Position numbers and translations under genes: made by a program. A stretch of 17,186 bases of DNA from NCBI GenBank assembly GCA_964500645.1, contig CAZCOH010000031.1, forward strand, positions 1 to 17,186, in the 5' to 3' direction. The notes beneath the pieces are model-generated. The model was not told the origin of the DNA. It did not search any database and saw nothing but the letters and a program-made list of their open reading frames with translations. Shown here in pieces: positions 1 to 8,216 of the stretch (the stretch's first letter is position 1; each line of letters begins with the position of its first letter). The DNA is from CAYFIW01 sp964500645 (GTDB lineage: Bacteria; Chloroflexota; Dehalococcoidia; Lucifugimonadales; UBA826).

Positions 1-176
1 AGGAAACTGAATACAAATATGAAAGTAGCACCCACGTACAAATGCTAGACGCATTTGCCACTGGCTTGGAAGACGGAAATCGAATGCCCATATCTGGAAC
101 AGATGGATTGATAGTATCAAGAGTTATAGATGCCGCATACAAATCATCATCTGAAGGTAACAGGGTAACGATTTAG
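1..176 (+). CDS. Gfo/Idh/MocA-family oxidoreductase, C-terminal fragment
   Basis: This is the 3' end of a gene that begins left of the window; the readable frame starts at base 3 and ends at TAG 174-176, leaving 57 residues. The fragment has the usual C-terminus of Gfo/Idh/MocA dehydrogenases: an aromatic/acidic helix, then DAFATGLEDG, a P-x-S-G-x-D-G-L motif (PISGTDGL) and a final helix ending in DAAYKSSSEG before a short beta strand. In this family that segment packs against the substrate domain, and the enzymes carry out NAD(P)-dependent oxidation or reduction of sugars, cyclitols or related compounds. The nucleotide-binding half is missing, so cofactor and substrate cannot be judged. It is convergent with the next gene, with 40 bases between the stops. 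Confidence 0.72.
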   Translation, partial: ETEYKYESSTHVQMLDAFATGLEDGNRMPISGTDGLIVSRVIDAAYKSSSEGNRVTI

Positions 177-216
177 AGAGAATATAATTTTAAATCGCTA
201 ACGTTGGTTGAATCTG

Positions 217-1089
217 TCACACCACGGATAAAATTGCTAACGAACTTAAAAGCAGCACTATACCTGCAACCTGAGTATAGGAAAGTCTTTCCTTAAACAA
301 CAATACTCCAGCAAAAATTGGTATCACAGGGTATGTTGTGTGAGCAACTGATACGATCCCTATCGAACCCAATTCGGCGCCTCTTGAAAACAAGAAAAAA
401 GCTCCTATTTTCATAGAAGAAGTCATGAGCAGTAATCCAATGATTTTGATGTTCAATTTTTGCCAAGGTATTTCTCTTTTATGGAACGCAATCGGTACAA
501 ACCCAAATATGGAAAACATCATGGGAAAGTAAACACCGAGAAACCAACCCACTTCTTTGGATATTGCACCCTGGACAAAAAATTGGGCACCTATGATCAA
601 AGTCGCAAAAAAACCTAGCACAATACCAATACCCAGATTAGAAGAAGCCAAGTTGATTTTCCCTGGTTTAAAAACTGTAATCACAGCGCCAATTAAAGCA
701 ACACTGATCACGACAATTTGTGGGAAAGTGAGTCTCTCATCCAAAAACAAATATGCTAGTCCCAAAGACACCACAGAAAATAATGTTGTAAGTGGAGCAA
801 TGACTGATATTGGGCCAATTTGCAAGGATCGTATTAAAACGAGATAACTCAGGAGATTTATAAATGCCAGGAGTATCAAAATATTCCAATATTGAAATAC
901 TATTTCAAATCCAGAGCTATTTAGTAAAAAATAGGGAGTGACTATTAAGACCGCCAATAATTTTTCCCAAAGGCCGGTGCTTATTAATCCTATTTTTCTT
1001 GCAAGTCCTATAGTAATGAGGTCTGCAATTCCAATGCTGGTAGCGCTGAGAACACCAAAAGCAATGCTTATGATAATTACGTTATCCAA
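217..1089 (-). CDS. EamA/DMT-family inner-membrane permease
   Basis: The 290-residue protein is almost entirely hydrophobic and fits ten transmembrane helices built from two EamA repeats. Each repeat ends with the family hallmark, a charged loop followed by the last helix: LDERLTFPQ near residue 117 and FKERLSYTQ near residue 267. DMT permeases of this kind export or import small metabolites (amino acids, nucleosides, drugs) in the cytoplasmic membrane; the substrate cannot be read from sequence. The start is uncertain. A TTG at 1089 gives MDNVIII, but in-frame GTG codons at 1095 and 1104 lie just upstream, and none has a clear ribosome binding site. It follows the MFS gene on the same strand across a 70-base gap, so the two may be co-transcribed. 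Confidence 0.85.
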   Translation of the reverse strand: MDNVIIISIAFGVLSATSIGIADLITIGLARKIGLISTGLWEKLLAVLIVTPYFLLNSSGFEIVFQYWNILILLAFINLLSYLVLIRSLQIGPISVIAPLTTLFSVVSLGLAYLFLDERLTFPQIVVISVALIGAVITVFKPGKINLASSNLGIGIVLGFFATLIIGAQFFVQGAISKEVGWFLGVYFPMMFSIFGFVPIAFHKREIPWQKLNIKIIGLLLMTSSMKIGAFFLFSRGAELGSIGIVSVAHTTYPVIPIFAGVLLFKERLSYTQVAGIVLLLSSLAILSVV

Positions 1090-1159
1090 TTATCACGTAA
1101 ATCACATCCAAATATACCTGTGGAATACTTTTATGATTCTAAATCCCTTTAGTAATTGA

Positions 1160-2470
1160 TCAATGATGGTGAGTAGCAGATCTTGCCGGTTTTTTTAATT
1201 TAACAAACGCTAAAATTAAGGCTCCAGACAGCATCAGTAATGAAACAAAATAAAAAACATACTGCATTGAATAATTATCATAAAGAAACCCAGCTATTAT
1301 TGGGGCTATGGCACTAAGCAAAAATTTGGCGAATGAAATTACACCGAGTGTAGTAGTTGCAACTCCTTCACCTACCTCATCCAGAGCAGCCGCAGTTAAT
1401 ATTGGCTGGTCACTGTAAAAAAATGTACCAAGTAACGCTATAAGCAAAATTAAAATAAAGCCATCATCAAATGAAGCCATGAGGAACACAATCACCGATA
1501 AGAAAACCATCCCTGGTAGAAGCACCACTTTCCGGCCATATTTATCTGACAGATACCCCATTAGAGGGGTAAACACGATGCCAACCGCGACAAGCAATCC
1601 TAAATATGCACCCCGTTTAAATTCACTTAAACCTAAGTCGTTTGAAAAATAAGACGGCAGAAAGGTGATAAGGGCCACAAATGCCATACCTCGTATGCCA
1701 CCGACTAGAGTAATAATCCATACGATCCGATTTTTTAATATCTTTCTAGTTTGACTCAGCTGTCGTTCACCAGATTGTTCGTGGTTTTCAAGGTTCGAGT
1801 TAGAGCCAATATTTTTGAAAGCCCAGTACACCAGAAAAGCGACAAATATGGGTACAACTGCGTATATCGTTAAAATGTCTTTCCATGCCAAGTAACCTAA
1901 TAGAAATCCCGTAGCTACCGGACTAATGGCGTCTCCTATGTTTCCCCCTATCCCATGAAAAGAAAGTGCGGTACCTCTTCTATGGGAAAAGTGATGAGAC
2001 AAGGAGGCCATTGCAGGTAGATGCCATAGAGAGGCAGCGGAAGCAACTATCCCAACTCCTAAAAGAAGTAATGGAAACACGGGTGCTTGCCCAACTACCA
2101 ACCAACCAAGTCCAAATCCTCCCATACACATCGCCAAGATCAGTCCCCAATGTTTTCTCAAAGCATCTGCGATAACTCCTCCAGGTAGGGTAACAATCCC
2201 AGAAACTAACTCTCTAGTTGTCGAAATAGATCCCACAGCAACTTTGCTTAATGAAAACGTAGATTCTATTTCAGGTAATAAAACGATGAAAGATTGCAAA
2301 AACCAGTGGAATACGCCATGCCCGCTAGTTAGTCCTGCTACAACAAAATTCCCCTTTCCCCTGATGCCGGAAGGCTCTTGTCCAGTGTGCCCCGCACCTT
2401 CATCCCGTCTATGGTCATCATGATGATTTTCATGTGAATGATCTGTATGCTTTGCGTTATGATCTGCCAT
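1160..2470 (-). CDS. MFS transporter with histidine-rich N-terminus
   Basis: The 436-residue protein fits a 12-helix major facilitator permease. The motif A loop occurs in both halves: GGVIADALRKHWG near residue 97 and GYLSDKYGRK near residue 303. A hydrophilic central loop of about 30 residues lies near residues 220-250. The order of motifs resembles the fosmidomycin-resistance/FSR-like branch of MFS, but the substrate is unknown. The first 42 residues are an unusual soluble tail with eight histidines in the first 28 residues mixed with Asp and Glu, and the protein ends in three histidines; such tails often bind divalent metals. The ATG start is firm, with GGAG six bases upstream. It is divergent from the LLM gene at 2632. 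Confidence 0.85.
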   Translation of the reverse strand: MADHNAKHTDHSHENHHDDHRRDEGAGHTGQEPSGIRGKGNFVVAGLTSGHGVFHWFLQSFIVLLPEIESTFSLSKVAVGSISTTRELVSGIVTLPGGVIADALRKHWGLILAMCMGGFGLGWLVVGQAPVFPLLLLGVGIVASAASLWHLPAMASLSHHFSHRRGTALSFHGIGGNIGDAISPVATGFLLGYLAWKDILTIYAVVPIFVAFLVYWAFKNIGSNSNLENHEQSGERQLSQTRKILKNRIVWIITLVGGIRGMAFVALITFLPSYFSNDLGLSEFKRGAYLGLLVAVGIVFTPLMGYLSDKYGRKVVLLPGMVFLSVIVFLMASFDDGFILILLIALLGTFFYSDQPILTAAALDEVGEGVATTTLGVISFAKFLLSAIAPIIAGFLYDNYSMQYVFYFVSLLMLSGALILAFVKLKKPARSATHHH

Positions 2471-2499
2471 GATGATCTCCTTTTACATTGAACCTGTTA

Positions 2500-2508
2500 T
2501 GTATAGCA
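2500..2508 (-). promoter_or_regulatory. Candidate extended -10 element for the MFS gene
   Basis: On the minus strand this reads TGCTATACA, a TGn extension plus a good -10 hexamer, about 30 bases before the MFS start codon. A matching -35 is not evident, which is tolerated for extended -10 promoters. This is a sequence match only. Confidence 0.35.
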
Positions 2509-2631
2509 CATTTTCGATTAACTTGGAGAGAATATTTATAAAATAAACGGTTGATCTACTTTAAGAATAACGAAAACCACATTTTTTTAAAAACCAAAAT
2601 AGATTCGAGTTTAAGAAATGGAGCACCCACA

Positions 2632-3477
2632 ATGAAAATAGGAATTTCTACCCCGTTACCGGCTTATAAAGTCAATGCCGCCTTCATGGCTTCAACTGCG
2701 GAAAGCTTGGGATTCGAATCAATATGGTATGCAGAACATCCGGTGATACCTGTCGAATCATCAAGTAGATTCCCGGGTTCAGATGACGGCCTAATTCCAT
2801 GGACATATTCGCATTTTGCAGATCCGTATATTGCTCTTGCTCAAGCTTCAGGTACTACCTCAACAATAAAACTAGGGACAGGAATAACCCTGATACCGGA
2901 ACGGAACCCATTGGTACTGGCCAAAACGGTCTCAACATTAGACCTATTTAGTAGCGGTAGATTCATAATGGGAGTGGGTACGGGTTGGCTGAGAGAGGAA
3001 ACCGAACTGATGGGTGGAGATTTTGAACATCGCTGGAGCCAAACGAAAGAATCTCTGCTTGCTTTAAAGGAACTTTGGACAAAAGATGAAGCCGAATATC
3101 ATGGAAACTATTATGATTTTCCACCCGTGAAAATGTTTCCAAAACCGCATCAAAAACCTCATCCACCAATATTAATAGGAGGGATGGCCAAAAATGTTTT
3201 AAAGCGGATAGTTGAAGTGGGCGACGGTTGGTTACCTAATAGAGTAACCCCTCAAGAAATAGAATCTAGTAGGAAAAAACTTGATGCTTTGGCTAATGAA
3301 AAAGGGCGAAATCCGAGTGATATTACTATAAACGTTTACGGACAGCCCCCTGATGCTCGGATATTGGGAGATCTATTTAACGCCGGTGCTGACAGAGTCA
3401 TAGTCAGACCTGATTTGAAAGAAACAGAATTGGAAGTTACGAGAGAGCTTGAGAGGATAGCATCAGAAGTCCTCTAA
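2632..3477 (+). CDS. LLM-class F420-dependent oxidoreductase (Rv2161c-like)
   Basis: The 281-residue product is a luciferase-like monooxygenase-fold (TIM barrel) protein. It starts MKIGISTPLP and carries the SIWYAEH strand near residue 31, TGITLIPERNPL near residue 84, and SSGRFIMGVGTGWLREE near residues 104-120, the signature seen in the TIGR03619-type F420 enzymes. Members use reduced F420 or flavin to reduce or oxygenate small substrates in the cytoplasm. The chosen ATG has GGAG eight bases upstream; an open frame extends to 2551, but it is AT-rich and unlike the family. The crotonase gene starts 28 bases after this stop on the same strand, so the two probably form an operon. Cofactor (F420 versus FMN) and substrate are not resolved. 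Confidence 0.87.
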   Translation: MKIGISTPLPAYKVNAAFMASTAESLGFESIWYAEHPVIPVESSSRFPGSDDGLIPWTYSHFADPYIALAQASGTTSTIKLGTGITLIPERNPLVLAKTVSTLDLFSSGRFIMGVGTGWLREETELMGGDFEHRWSQTKESLLALKELWTKDEAEYHGNYYDFPPVKMFPKPHQKPHPPILIGGMAKNVLKRIVEVGDGWLPNRVTPQEIESSRKKLDALANEKGRNPSDITINVYGQPPDARILGDLFNAGADRVIVRPDLKETELEVTRELERIASEVL

Positions 3478-3505
3478 CATTAAACAGACTTTGGAGAGAA
3501 TTCAA

Positions 3506-4294
3506 ATGACAATCTCAACAAACACCATCCTTTACGAAAAACGAGACGGAGTTGGGTACATAACCCTTAACAGACCTGATTCTCTAAATGCGCTTAGTAA
3601 AGAACTAAGCTCAGGCCTTAGAGAAGCTTTGGCTGAAATAAGAGATGATCCGGAAGTTATACTCGGAGTGCTGACTGGCGCAGGAGGTCGCGCATTTTCT
3701 GCAGGGATGGATTTAAAAGAAAGGGCTATGCTCGATGCCAGGGGTGAAAGGGAACAACTAGACCCTAGGGGCTCAGGCTCATTTATTGACATGGGAGTAT
3801 ATAAACCACTAATAGCAGCTATAGATGGTTTTTGCGTCGCTGGCGGCCTGGAAGTGTCCCTACAATGCGACATTAGAATTGCCACTAAAAAATCTGAATT
3901 TGGACTACCAGAACCAAGATGGAGCATCCTTGCGGGATATGGACTACATAACCTCAACCGCATGATACCGCTCGGTGAATCCCTATATATGCAGTTAACT
4001 GGAAGTAGAATCAATTCTGAAAGAGCCTACAATATAGGACTCATACAGGAAGTTGTAGAAGACAGAGAAGACCTGTTCTCTTGTGTGGATCGTATCGCCG
4101 AAGAAATTAAACTATGCGCTCCACTAGCAGTACAGGCCATCAAACAAATAGTGTATCTCGGAAGAAATCTTCCTGTTGAATACTCCCAAAAATTCACGAT
4201 TCCTATATCTCAAAGAATCTCTGGTACAGAAGACTCTATCGAAGGGCCTAAAGCATTTTCTGAAAAGCGAAAACCCAAATGGAAGATGAAATAA
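3506..4294 (+). CDS. Enoyl-CoA hydratase/isomerase (crotonase) family protein
   Basis: The 262-residue protein is full length for a crotonase. The oxyanion-hole segments are present as AFSAGMDLKE (63-72) and AGGLE (112-116). A glutamate at 136 (LPEPRWS) matches the first catalytic Glu of enoyl-CoA hydratase (Glu144 in the rat enzyme), whereas the second (Glu164) falls at Tyr161. That pattern fits the wider family (isomerases, hydrolases and carboxymuconyl-type enzymes) as well as a hydratase, so the exact reaction on the acyl-CoA is open. The ATG at 3506 has GGAGAGA upstream; a longer TTG reading from 3491 would place that site inside the gene. It is likely co-transcribed with the upstream LLM gene and is convergent with the SDR gene, with six bases between stops. 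Confidence 0.88.
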   Translation: MTISTNTILYEKRDGVGYITLNRPDSLNALSKELSSGLREALAEIRDDPEVILGVLTGAGGRAFSAGMDLKERAMLDARGEREQLDPRGSGSFIDMGVYKPLIAAIDGFCVAGGLEVSLQCDIRIATKKSEFGLPEPRWSILAGYGLHNLNRMIPLGESLYMQLTGSRINSERAYNIGLIQEVVEDREDLFSCVDRIAEEIKLCAPLAVQAIKQIVYLGRNLPVEYSQKFTIPISQRISGTEDSIEGPKAFSEKRKPKWKMK

Positions 4295-4300
4295 CTTTAA

Positions 4301-5269
4301 TCAAAATGCCTTCCGATCACTTCCAATTTTGGTAACAAGTTTGATCCCAAATGTGTTTTCGACGATGTTTTCGGATTCTTCCCATAAGCGAGCGGCCATA
4401 ACTGAATCTTTCGCATTATCCGATGGATTACTTAGATTACAATCGACAAAATATTTACCTGTCACGCCTTCAAGACCAGCGTTAGTTCCTACGTAACACT
4501 GAGTCGCCGCACCTTGGTGGACATTCTTAAAGAAAAGCCCCTCCACTACCCTTGCACCATGCCGCATGAAAGGATTGTAGTTACGAAGAAGATTAGTCCG
4601 TATTACCCCAGGATGTACGGCATTAGAAGTCAATCCATAGGAAGAATATTTTTTAGAAAATTCATTGGAAAATAATATGTTGGCTAATTTTGAATGACCA
4701 TATGCCCTGTGAGGTTCATAAGTGTTCTCACCGGAAAAATTTCCGAATTCTATACCATTTTTAGGAGCGAGGACCTTATGGGCCACACTCGAAACAATAA
4801 CTATCCTTGCTTTTTCATTCAACATATTAATTAGAGAATTGACCAATAGAAAGTGTCCTAAATGATTAGTTAAAAATTGTAATTCAACACCATATTTTAT
4901 AGTTAAATCTGGAACAGCCATAATACCTGCATTGCAGATAATGATATCGATTTTATGTCCAGTTGATTCTATGACTTCTATGCATCGAAGAATTGACTCT
5001 GGTTCAGATAATTCGCATTCCAGAGCTATATAATTTTCGTTTAGTAAATGGGAAATTGAGTCCGATTTGACCTGGGTTCTGGATAAACCTAGGACACAAG
5101 CTCCTCGTGCCGACATAACCTTCGCGGTCTCAAGACCAATACCCGAATTAACTCCGGTAATTAAAACTCTTTTACCTGACAGATCTATTCCTTCCGTTGC
5201 CTCTTCAGCAGTAGTTGAAAAGCCTAGTCCATTAGCGCCCTTTCTTTTAAAAATTGATAAAACTGACAT
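4301..5269 (-). CDS. SDR oxidoreductase, retinol dehydrogenase/WWOX-like
   Basis: This 322-residue short-chain dehydrogenase has a 30-residue leader followed by the Rossmann motif TGVNSGIG (38-45), NAG at 113-115, Ser160/161 and the catalytic pair Tyr190 and Lys194 (YGHSK). The CNAGIM, TNHLGHF and SNAVHPGVIRT segments, with the long C-terminal part, place it with the retinol dehydrogenase/WW-domain-oxidoreductase-like SDRs, which oxidise or reduce alcohols and carbonyls with NAD(P). The substrate is unknown. The ATG at 5269 is preceded by AGGAAG. It lies 54 bases downstream of the second SDR gene on the same strand and is probably read from the same promoter. Confidence 0.88.
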   Translation of the reverse strand: MSVLSIFKRKGANGLGFSTTAEEATEGIDLSGKRVLITGVNSGIGLETAKVMSARGACVLGLSRTQVKSDSISHLLNENYIALECELSEPESILRCIEVIESTGHKIDIIICNAGIMAVPDLTIKYGVELQFLTNHLGHFLLVNSLINMLNEKARIVIVSSVAHKVLAPKNGIEFGNFSGENTYEPHRAYGHSKLANILFSNEFSKKYSSYGLTSNAVHPGVIRTNLLRNYNPFMRHGARVVEGLFFKNVHQGAATQCYVGTNAGLEGVTGKYFVDCNLSNPSDNAKDSVMAARLWEESENIVENTFGIKLVTKIGSDRKAF

Positions 5270-5323
5270 TCAATCTTCCTATGTATAAATCTACCCAAAG
5301 AAACATCAATACCATATTAAGTT

Positions 5324-6079
5324 CTATCTTTCATACTCCCATATATCTCGCGCTCCAACATCCACTCCACCATCCACGGAAATATTCTGGCCGGTAATCC
5401 AAGATGACTCGGCTGAGGCTAGAAATAAGGAAGAGTATGCAATGTCTTGTGGGTAGCCCGTTCTTAACAATGTGGCTTCTGCAGGAAGTATTTTTCCATC
5501 ATCCAAGGGACCCCTAAACAAACCTGCGGCTATGCTGTTAACTCGTATATTTTCACCATGTAACTCCCTTGCCAAGTTTTTAGTTAAACCGACAATCGCA
5601 CTTTTAGCAGCACCATATGCGGAATTACCTTCCTGTCTCACACTGAAACTCGCAGCTACAGCAACGATAGAACCCCCGCCTTGTTCTTTCATAATAGGCC
5701 TTGCCAAATGTGCCAGATTGTAGAGACTATTCACCGTATTAGAAATAGTCTGACTGAAGAATTCTTCATCGACATCCTGTAACTTCCTAGAAGGATCGAA
5801 ATTACCTCCAGCAGCCGAGTAAATAATATCTAAGCGTCCAAACTCTTGAACAGCTTTGTCTATTGCGGCTTTCGCTTGATCTCTACGGGACACATCGGCT
5901 GGCACTACTAAGGAAGTCCCACCCATTTTTTTTATCTGATCTGACGTCTCTTTGAGCTTATCCTCTCCTCTGGCCGTTAGAACTACCTTTGCGCCTTCCT
6001 GAGCGAATAATTTCGCGGTGGCTCTTCCCATGCCTTGTCCGATCCCAGTCATCAAGGCAACCTTGTTATCTAATCTCAT
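5324..6079 (-). CDS. SDR oxidoreductase, FabG-like
   Basis: The 251-residue protein is a classical short-chain dehydrogenase: TGIGQGMG at 11-18 binds the dinucleotide, Ser144, Tyr155 and Lys159 (YGAAK) form the active site, and ITGQNISVDGG (228-238) is the conserved C-terminal segment. The usual NNAG motif is SAAG (88-91) here, so the structural Asn is lost; this occurs in some enoyl-reductase-like and divergent SDRs. The family reduces or oxidises carbonyl/alcohol groups, including 3-oxoacyl thioesters, with NAD(P)H. The ATG at 6079 has AGGAG five bases upstream, better than the TTG at 6115. It is the first gene of a probable two-SDR unit and is divergent from the HAD gene. Confidence 0.9.
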   Translation of the reverse strand: MRLDNKVALMTGIGQGMGRATAKLFAQEGAKVVLTARGEDKLKETSDQIKKMGGTSLVVPADVSRRDQAKAAIDKAVQEFGRLDIIYSAAGGNFDPSRKLQDVDEEFFSQTISNTVNSLYNLAHLARPIMKEQGGGSIVAVAASFSVRQEGNSAYGAAKSAIVGLTKNLARELHGENIRVNSIAAGLFRGPLDDGKILPAEATLLRTGYPQDIAYSSLFLASAESSWITGQNISVDGGVDVGARDIWEYER

Positions 6080-6167
6080 CTCAACTCCTGAATTTATTTT
6101 ATTGATATTGAACAATCATATTCTAGCCTGATGTTAAACTGTCCGAACATTGAAAGAACATAATCTC

Positions 6168-6189
6168 CCTAAATATGAAATTATTTAGG
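6168..6189. repeat. Hairpin/dyad in the SDR-HAD divergent region
   Basis: CCTAAATA (6168-6175) and TATTTAGG (6182-6189) are perfectly complementary around a 6-base loop, and the stem continues after a one-base bulge. It ends 33 bases before the HAD start. It could be an operator or a 5'-UTR hairpin; the T-run of a terminator is absent. Confidence 0.45.
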
Positions 6190-6222
6190 AGCTATAGTCA
6201 CATGATTTGAGGAGTACTTTAA

Positions 6223-6957
6223 TTGGTAGATCTAAACAAAATCAAAGTCCTTGCATGGGATATCGGTGGGACAGTATTTAATTGGCGTGGAACAATTCAA
6301 AAGGAATTGGAATCAATCTCGATAGCACAAGACGTAGAACTAGATGTGTTTGAATTCGCCAGCGAATGGCGATACGGAATGTTTGATATGCTTGCTAAAG
6401 TTCGGAGCGGCGACATACCGAGGATGAATGCTGACCAAATCCACAGGAAAGTACTGGACGATGTCATAGACTCAAAGGGCAATCTTTCGTTGTCAAAAAG
6501 TCAACGAGATGATCTAAACAATGTCTGGCACAGATTGGAGGCATGGGATGACGCTCCAGAAGCCATTGAGAGGCTTAGAGAACGATACACAGTCATCCCT
6601 TTAACTGTATTGAGTTGGGCGATAGGTGTAGATTGTTCAAAGCATAACGGCATCAGTTGGGATGGGTTGATATCTTGCGAATTTTTGAGGCAATACAAGC
6701 CTGATCGTGGATCCTATCTACATGCAGCAGAACTTTTAAGAGTTTCTCCACATGAAATAATGATGTGCGCAGCCCATACAAATGACTTGGTCGCAGCAAA
6801 AAATGCAGGTTTCAAGACAGCATTTGTATACAGGGAAATGGAAAAAGCACGAGATATTGCAAACAACACGTTCTCAGAAGAGCCAAGCATACCTTTGGAA
6901 TCTTTCGATGTACATGGAAAGGATTTCAATGAACTGGCGGACAAATTGCTAGTCTAA
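6223..6957 (+). CDS. HAD hydrolase, haloacid dehalogenase type II-like
   Basis: The 244-residue protein matches type II 2-haloacid dehalogenases along its length. The nucleophile is Asp13 in WDIGGT, with Thr17. Arg50 (EWR) corresponds to the halide/carboxylate-binding Arg41 of L-DEX YL, Ser131 to Ser118, Lys159 (YKPD) to Lys151, Tyr165 to Tyr157 and Asp188 to Asp180. The last motif is AAHTND rather than SSNAWD, a variant common in this family. Known members hydrolyse 2-haloalkanoic acids, but phosphatase relatives exist, so dehalogenase activity is inferred. The start is TTG, supported by GAGGAG eight bases upstream and by no good alternative. It is divergent from the SDR pair and convergent with the lipoprotein gene. 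Confidence 0.82.
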   Translation: MVDLNKIKVLAWDIGGTVFNWRGTIQKELESISIAQDVELDVFEFASEWRYGMFDMLAKVRSGDIPRMNADQIHRKVLDDVIDSKGNLSLSKSQRDDLNNVWHRLEAWDDAPEAIERLRERYTVIPLTVLSWAIGVDCSKHNGISWDGLISCEFLRQYKPDRGSYLHAAELLRVSPHEIMMCAAHTNDLVAAKNAGFKTAFVYREMEKARDIANNTFSEEPSIPLESFDVHGKDFNELADKLLV

Positions 6958-7015
6958 CAATATAGTGAATGTCTACCAGATGAAGCTATCGAATACCATT
7001 TTTATCCCTGGAGTC

Positions 7016-8053
7016 TTACGTCTCCGAAAGAAACCATGCAACTATCAGGGTACCTGGCACAAGGTTGGGCATTTTCCTATCGCTACAATTTTGATTAGAT
7101 TTTAAATTATCTTTGAAATCTTTAGATTCAGCGATCAAATCTAGGCGATTATTTTCGTACCGAGTTCTACTTTGATTATATTTAGAGGATTCAGAAATTG
7201 GTATTTCCGGATGCTCCAACGCCAAAGGGAGAACGCCGCTCCTCCATCTACTCTCACCAGTGAGGTACAGCACAAAAGTTCCAGGGAGAGGTGAATCAGC
7301 ACTATCCATCAGCTCCCCCTTTTCATAAAACCCCACCCTGTCTATTAAAAATGTTCCTTTATATAAAGCTGAAATATATGAATTTGAATAGTTGTTCCAT
7401 GGATTATCTATAATGCGATCAAATTCCTCTAAGCCTTCCTCTCTTAAATCACCAACCGTGTATTCTCGATTCTGGTAGTAGGACAAGTACGGACTTATGA
7501 TCTGTTCTTCAGTAAATCCATCTTCATTTCTAACAAAAATAACCTCAACTCTTCCTGAATCACCTTCTTTAAAATCATAAGTAGAATAATCATCGCAATT
7601 CCAAACATCCTCCATTGAGAAGATTTCAATTTTCGATGCGTTTTTGTATAGATTCGGCAATGCGCTCGCTACAGTAATCTCTTCTTCCTCGGGGATTGCT
7701 GATGTCAACTTATCCATCGCTATGGATAAAAGAGACATCCTGTCTTCTAGCTCTTCCACGGTCTGGATCGTCTTTTCAAGAACTGGATCTAGGTCCTTCA
7801 TCCTACCTTCAAGCTCTCTTATACTCTTCTCGGTATCTTTTATAGACTTTGATGTATCTTCAGTTGCTTCGTTAAGTTGAGCCATGTTCAAAACAGGTAT
7901 CTGACTCGGCACGGTTTGAGGAGGAGTTACTTGTTGAGTTGAATTATCATTCAATTCGCCTATTGGCCCATCAGCAGTTTCTTCTTGATTTCCGCATGAC
8001 AATACGGTTACTAAAATTAAGAATAGACAGGTCAAAATCAAAATGTTTTTCAT
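7016..8053 (-). CDS. Putative lipoprotein with coiled coil, unknown function
   Basis: The 345-residue product begins MKNILIL with a hydrophobic signal sequence ending in VLSC; Cys20 is the likely lipid-modified residue, so the protein should be anchored outside the cytoplasmic membrane. A low-complexity Gln/Thr/Pro linker follows, then a strongly heptad-like charged segment (roughly residues 60-125) predicted to form a coiled coil. The C-terminal 220 residues form a soluble domain I do not recognise, with an internal DDYSTYDF segment and many aromatic residues; two cysteines (about residues 152 and 325) could pair. The ATG at 8053 is preferred over an upstream TTG because it starts the signal peptide cleanly, though its ribosome binding site is weak. 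It is divergent from the GNAT gene. Confidence 0.65.
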   Translation of the reverse strand: MKNILILTCLFLILVTVLSCGNQEETADGPIGELNDNSTQQVTPPQTVPSQIPVLNMAQLNEATEDTSKSIKDTEKSIRELEGRMKDLDPVLEKTIQTVEELEDRMSLLSIAMDKLTSAIPEEEEITVASALPNLYKNASKIEIFSMEDVWNCDDYSTYDFKEGDSGRVEVIFVRNEDGFTEEQIISPYLSYYQNREYTVGDLREEGLEEFDRIIDNPWNNYSNSYISALYKGTFLIDRVGFYEKGELMDSADSPLPGTFVLYLTGESRWRSGVLPLALEHPEIPISESSKYNQSRTRYENNRLDLIAESKDFKDNLKSNQNCSDRKMPNLVPGTLIVAWFLSET

Positions 8054-8143
8054 ATGTAAAACGTCCAAATAATAACTTTCAAAAACATAGACTCAACATC
8101 CAAATCATATTTTAATCCATGTCAAAATACATTTACATAAGCT

Positions 8144-8170
8144 TTGACCCATACACTTTAATAGTAGAAT
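8144..8170 (+). promoter_or_regulatory. Candidate promoter for the GNAT gene
   Basis: TTGACC (8144-8149) and TAGAAT (8165-8170) are spaced by 15 bases, short but usable. If real, transcription would start near 8177, which rules out the ATG at 8169 and supports the ATG at 8217. Confidence 0.3.
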
Positions 8171-8216
8171 GCCCACAGGATATGGAAACCTGATTGGTAC
8201 ATTTGCGAGGTCATTA

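Noticed and set aside
183..188. Consensus TATAAT on the plus strand after the first gene
   Set aside because: No matching -35 and no plus-strand gene follows; likely chance in AT-rich DNA.
197..242. Repeated GCTAACG (197-203 and 236-242)
   Set aside because: Only seven bases, two copies, partly inside the end of the EamA gene; no evidence of function.
1155..1164. ATTGATCAAT palindrome at the end of the MFS gene
   Set aside because: A 10-base palindrome in AT-rich DNA overlapping a stop codon is expected by chance.
2551..2631. Longer N-terminus for the first LLM gene
   Set aside because: The extension is unlike the family, while the ATG at 2632 has a good ribosome site and begins with the conserved first beta strand.
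3532..4014. Minus-strand open frame inside the crotonase gene
   Set aside because: It lies wholly opposite conserved crotonase motifs and has no independent support.
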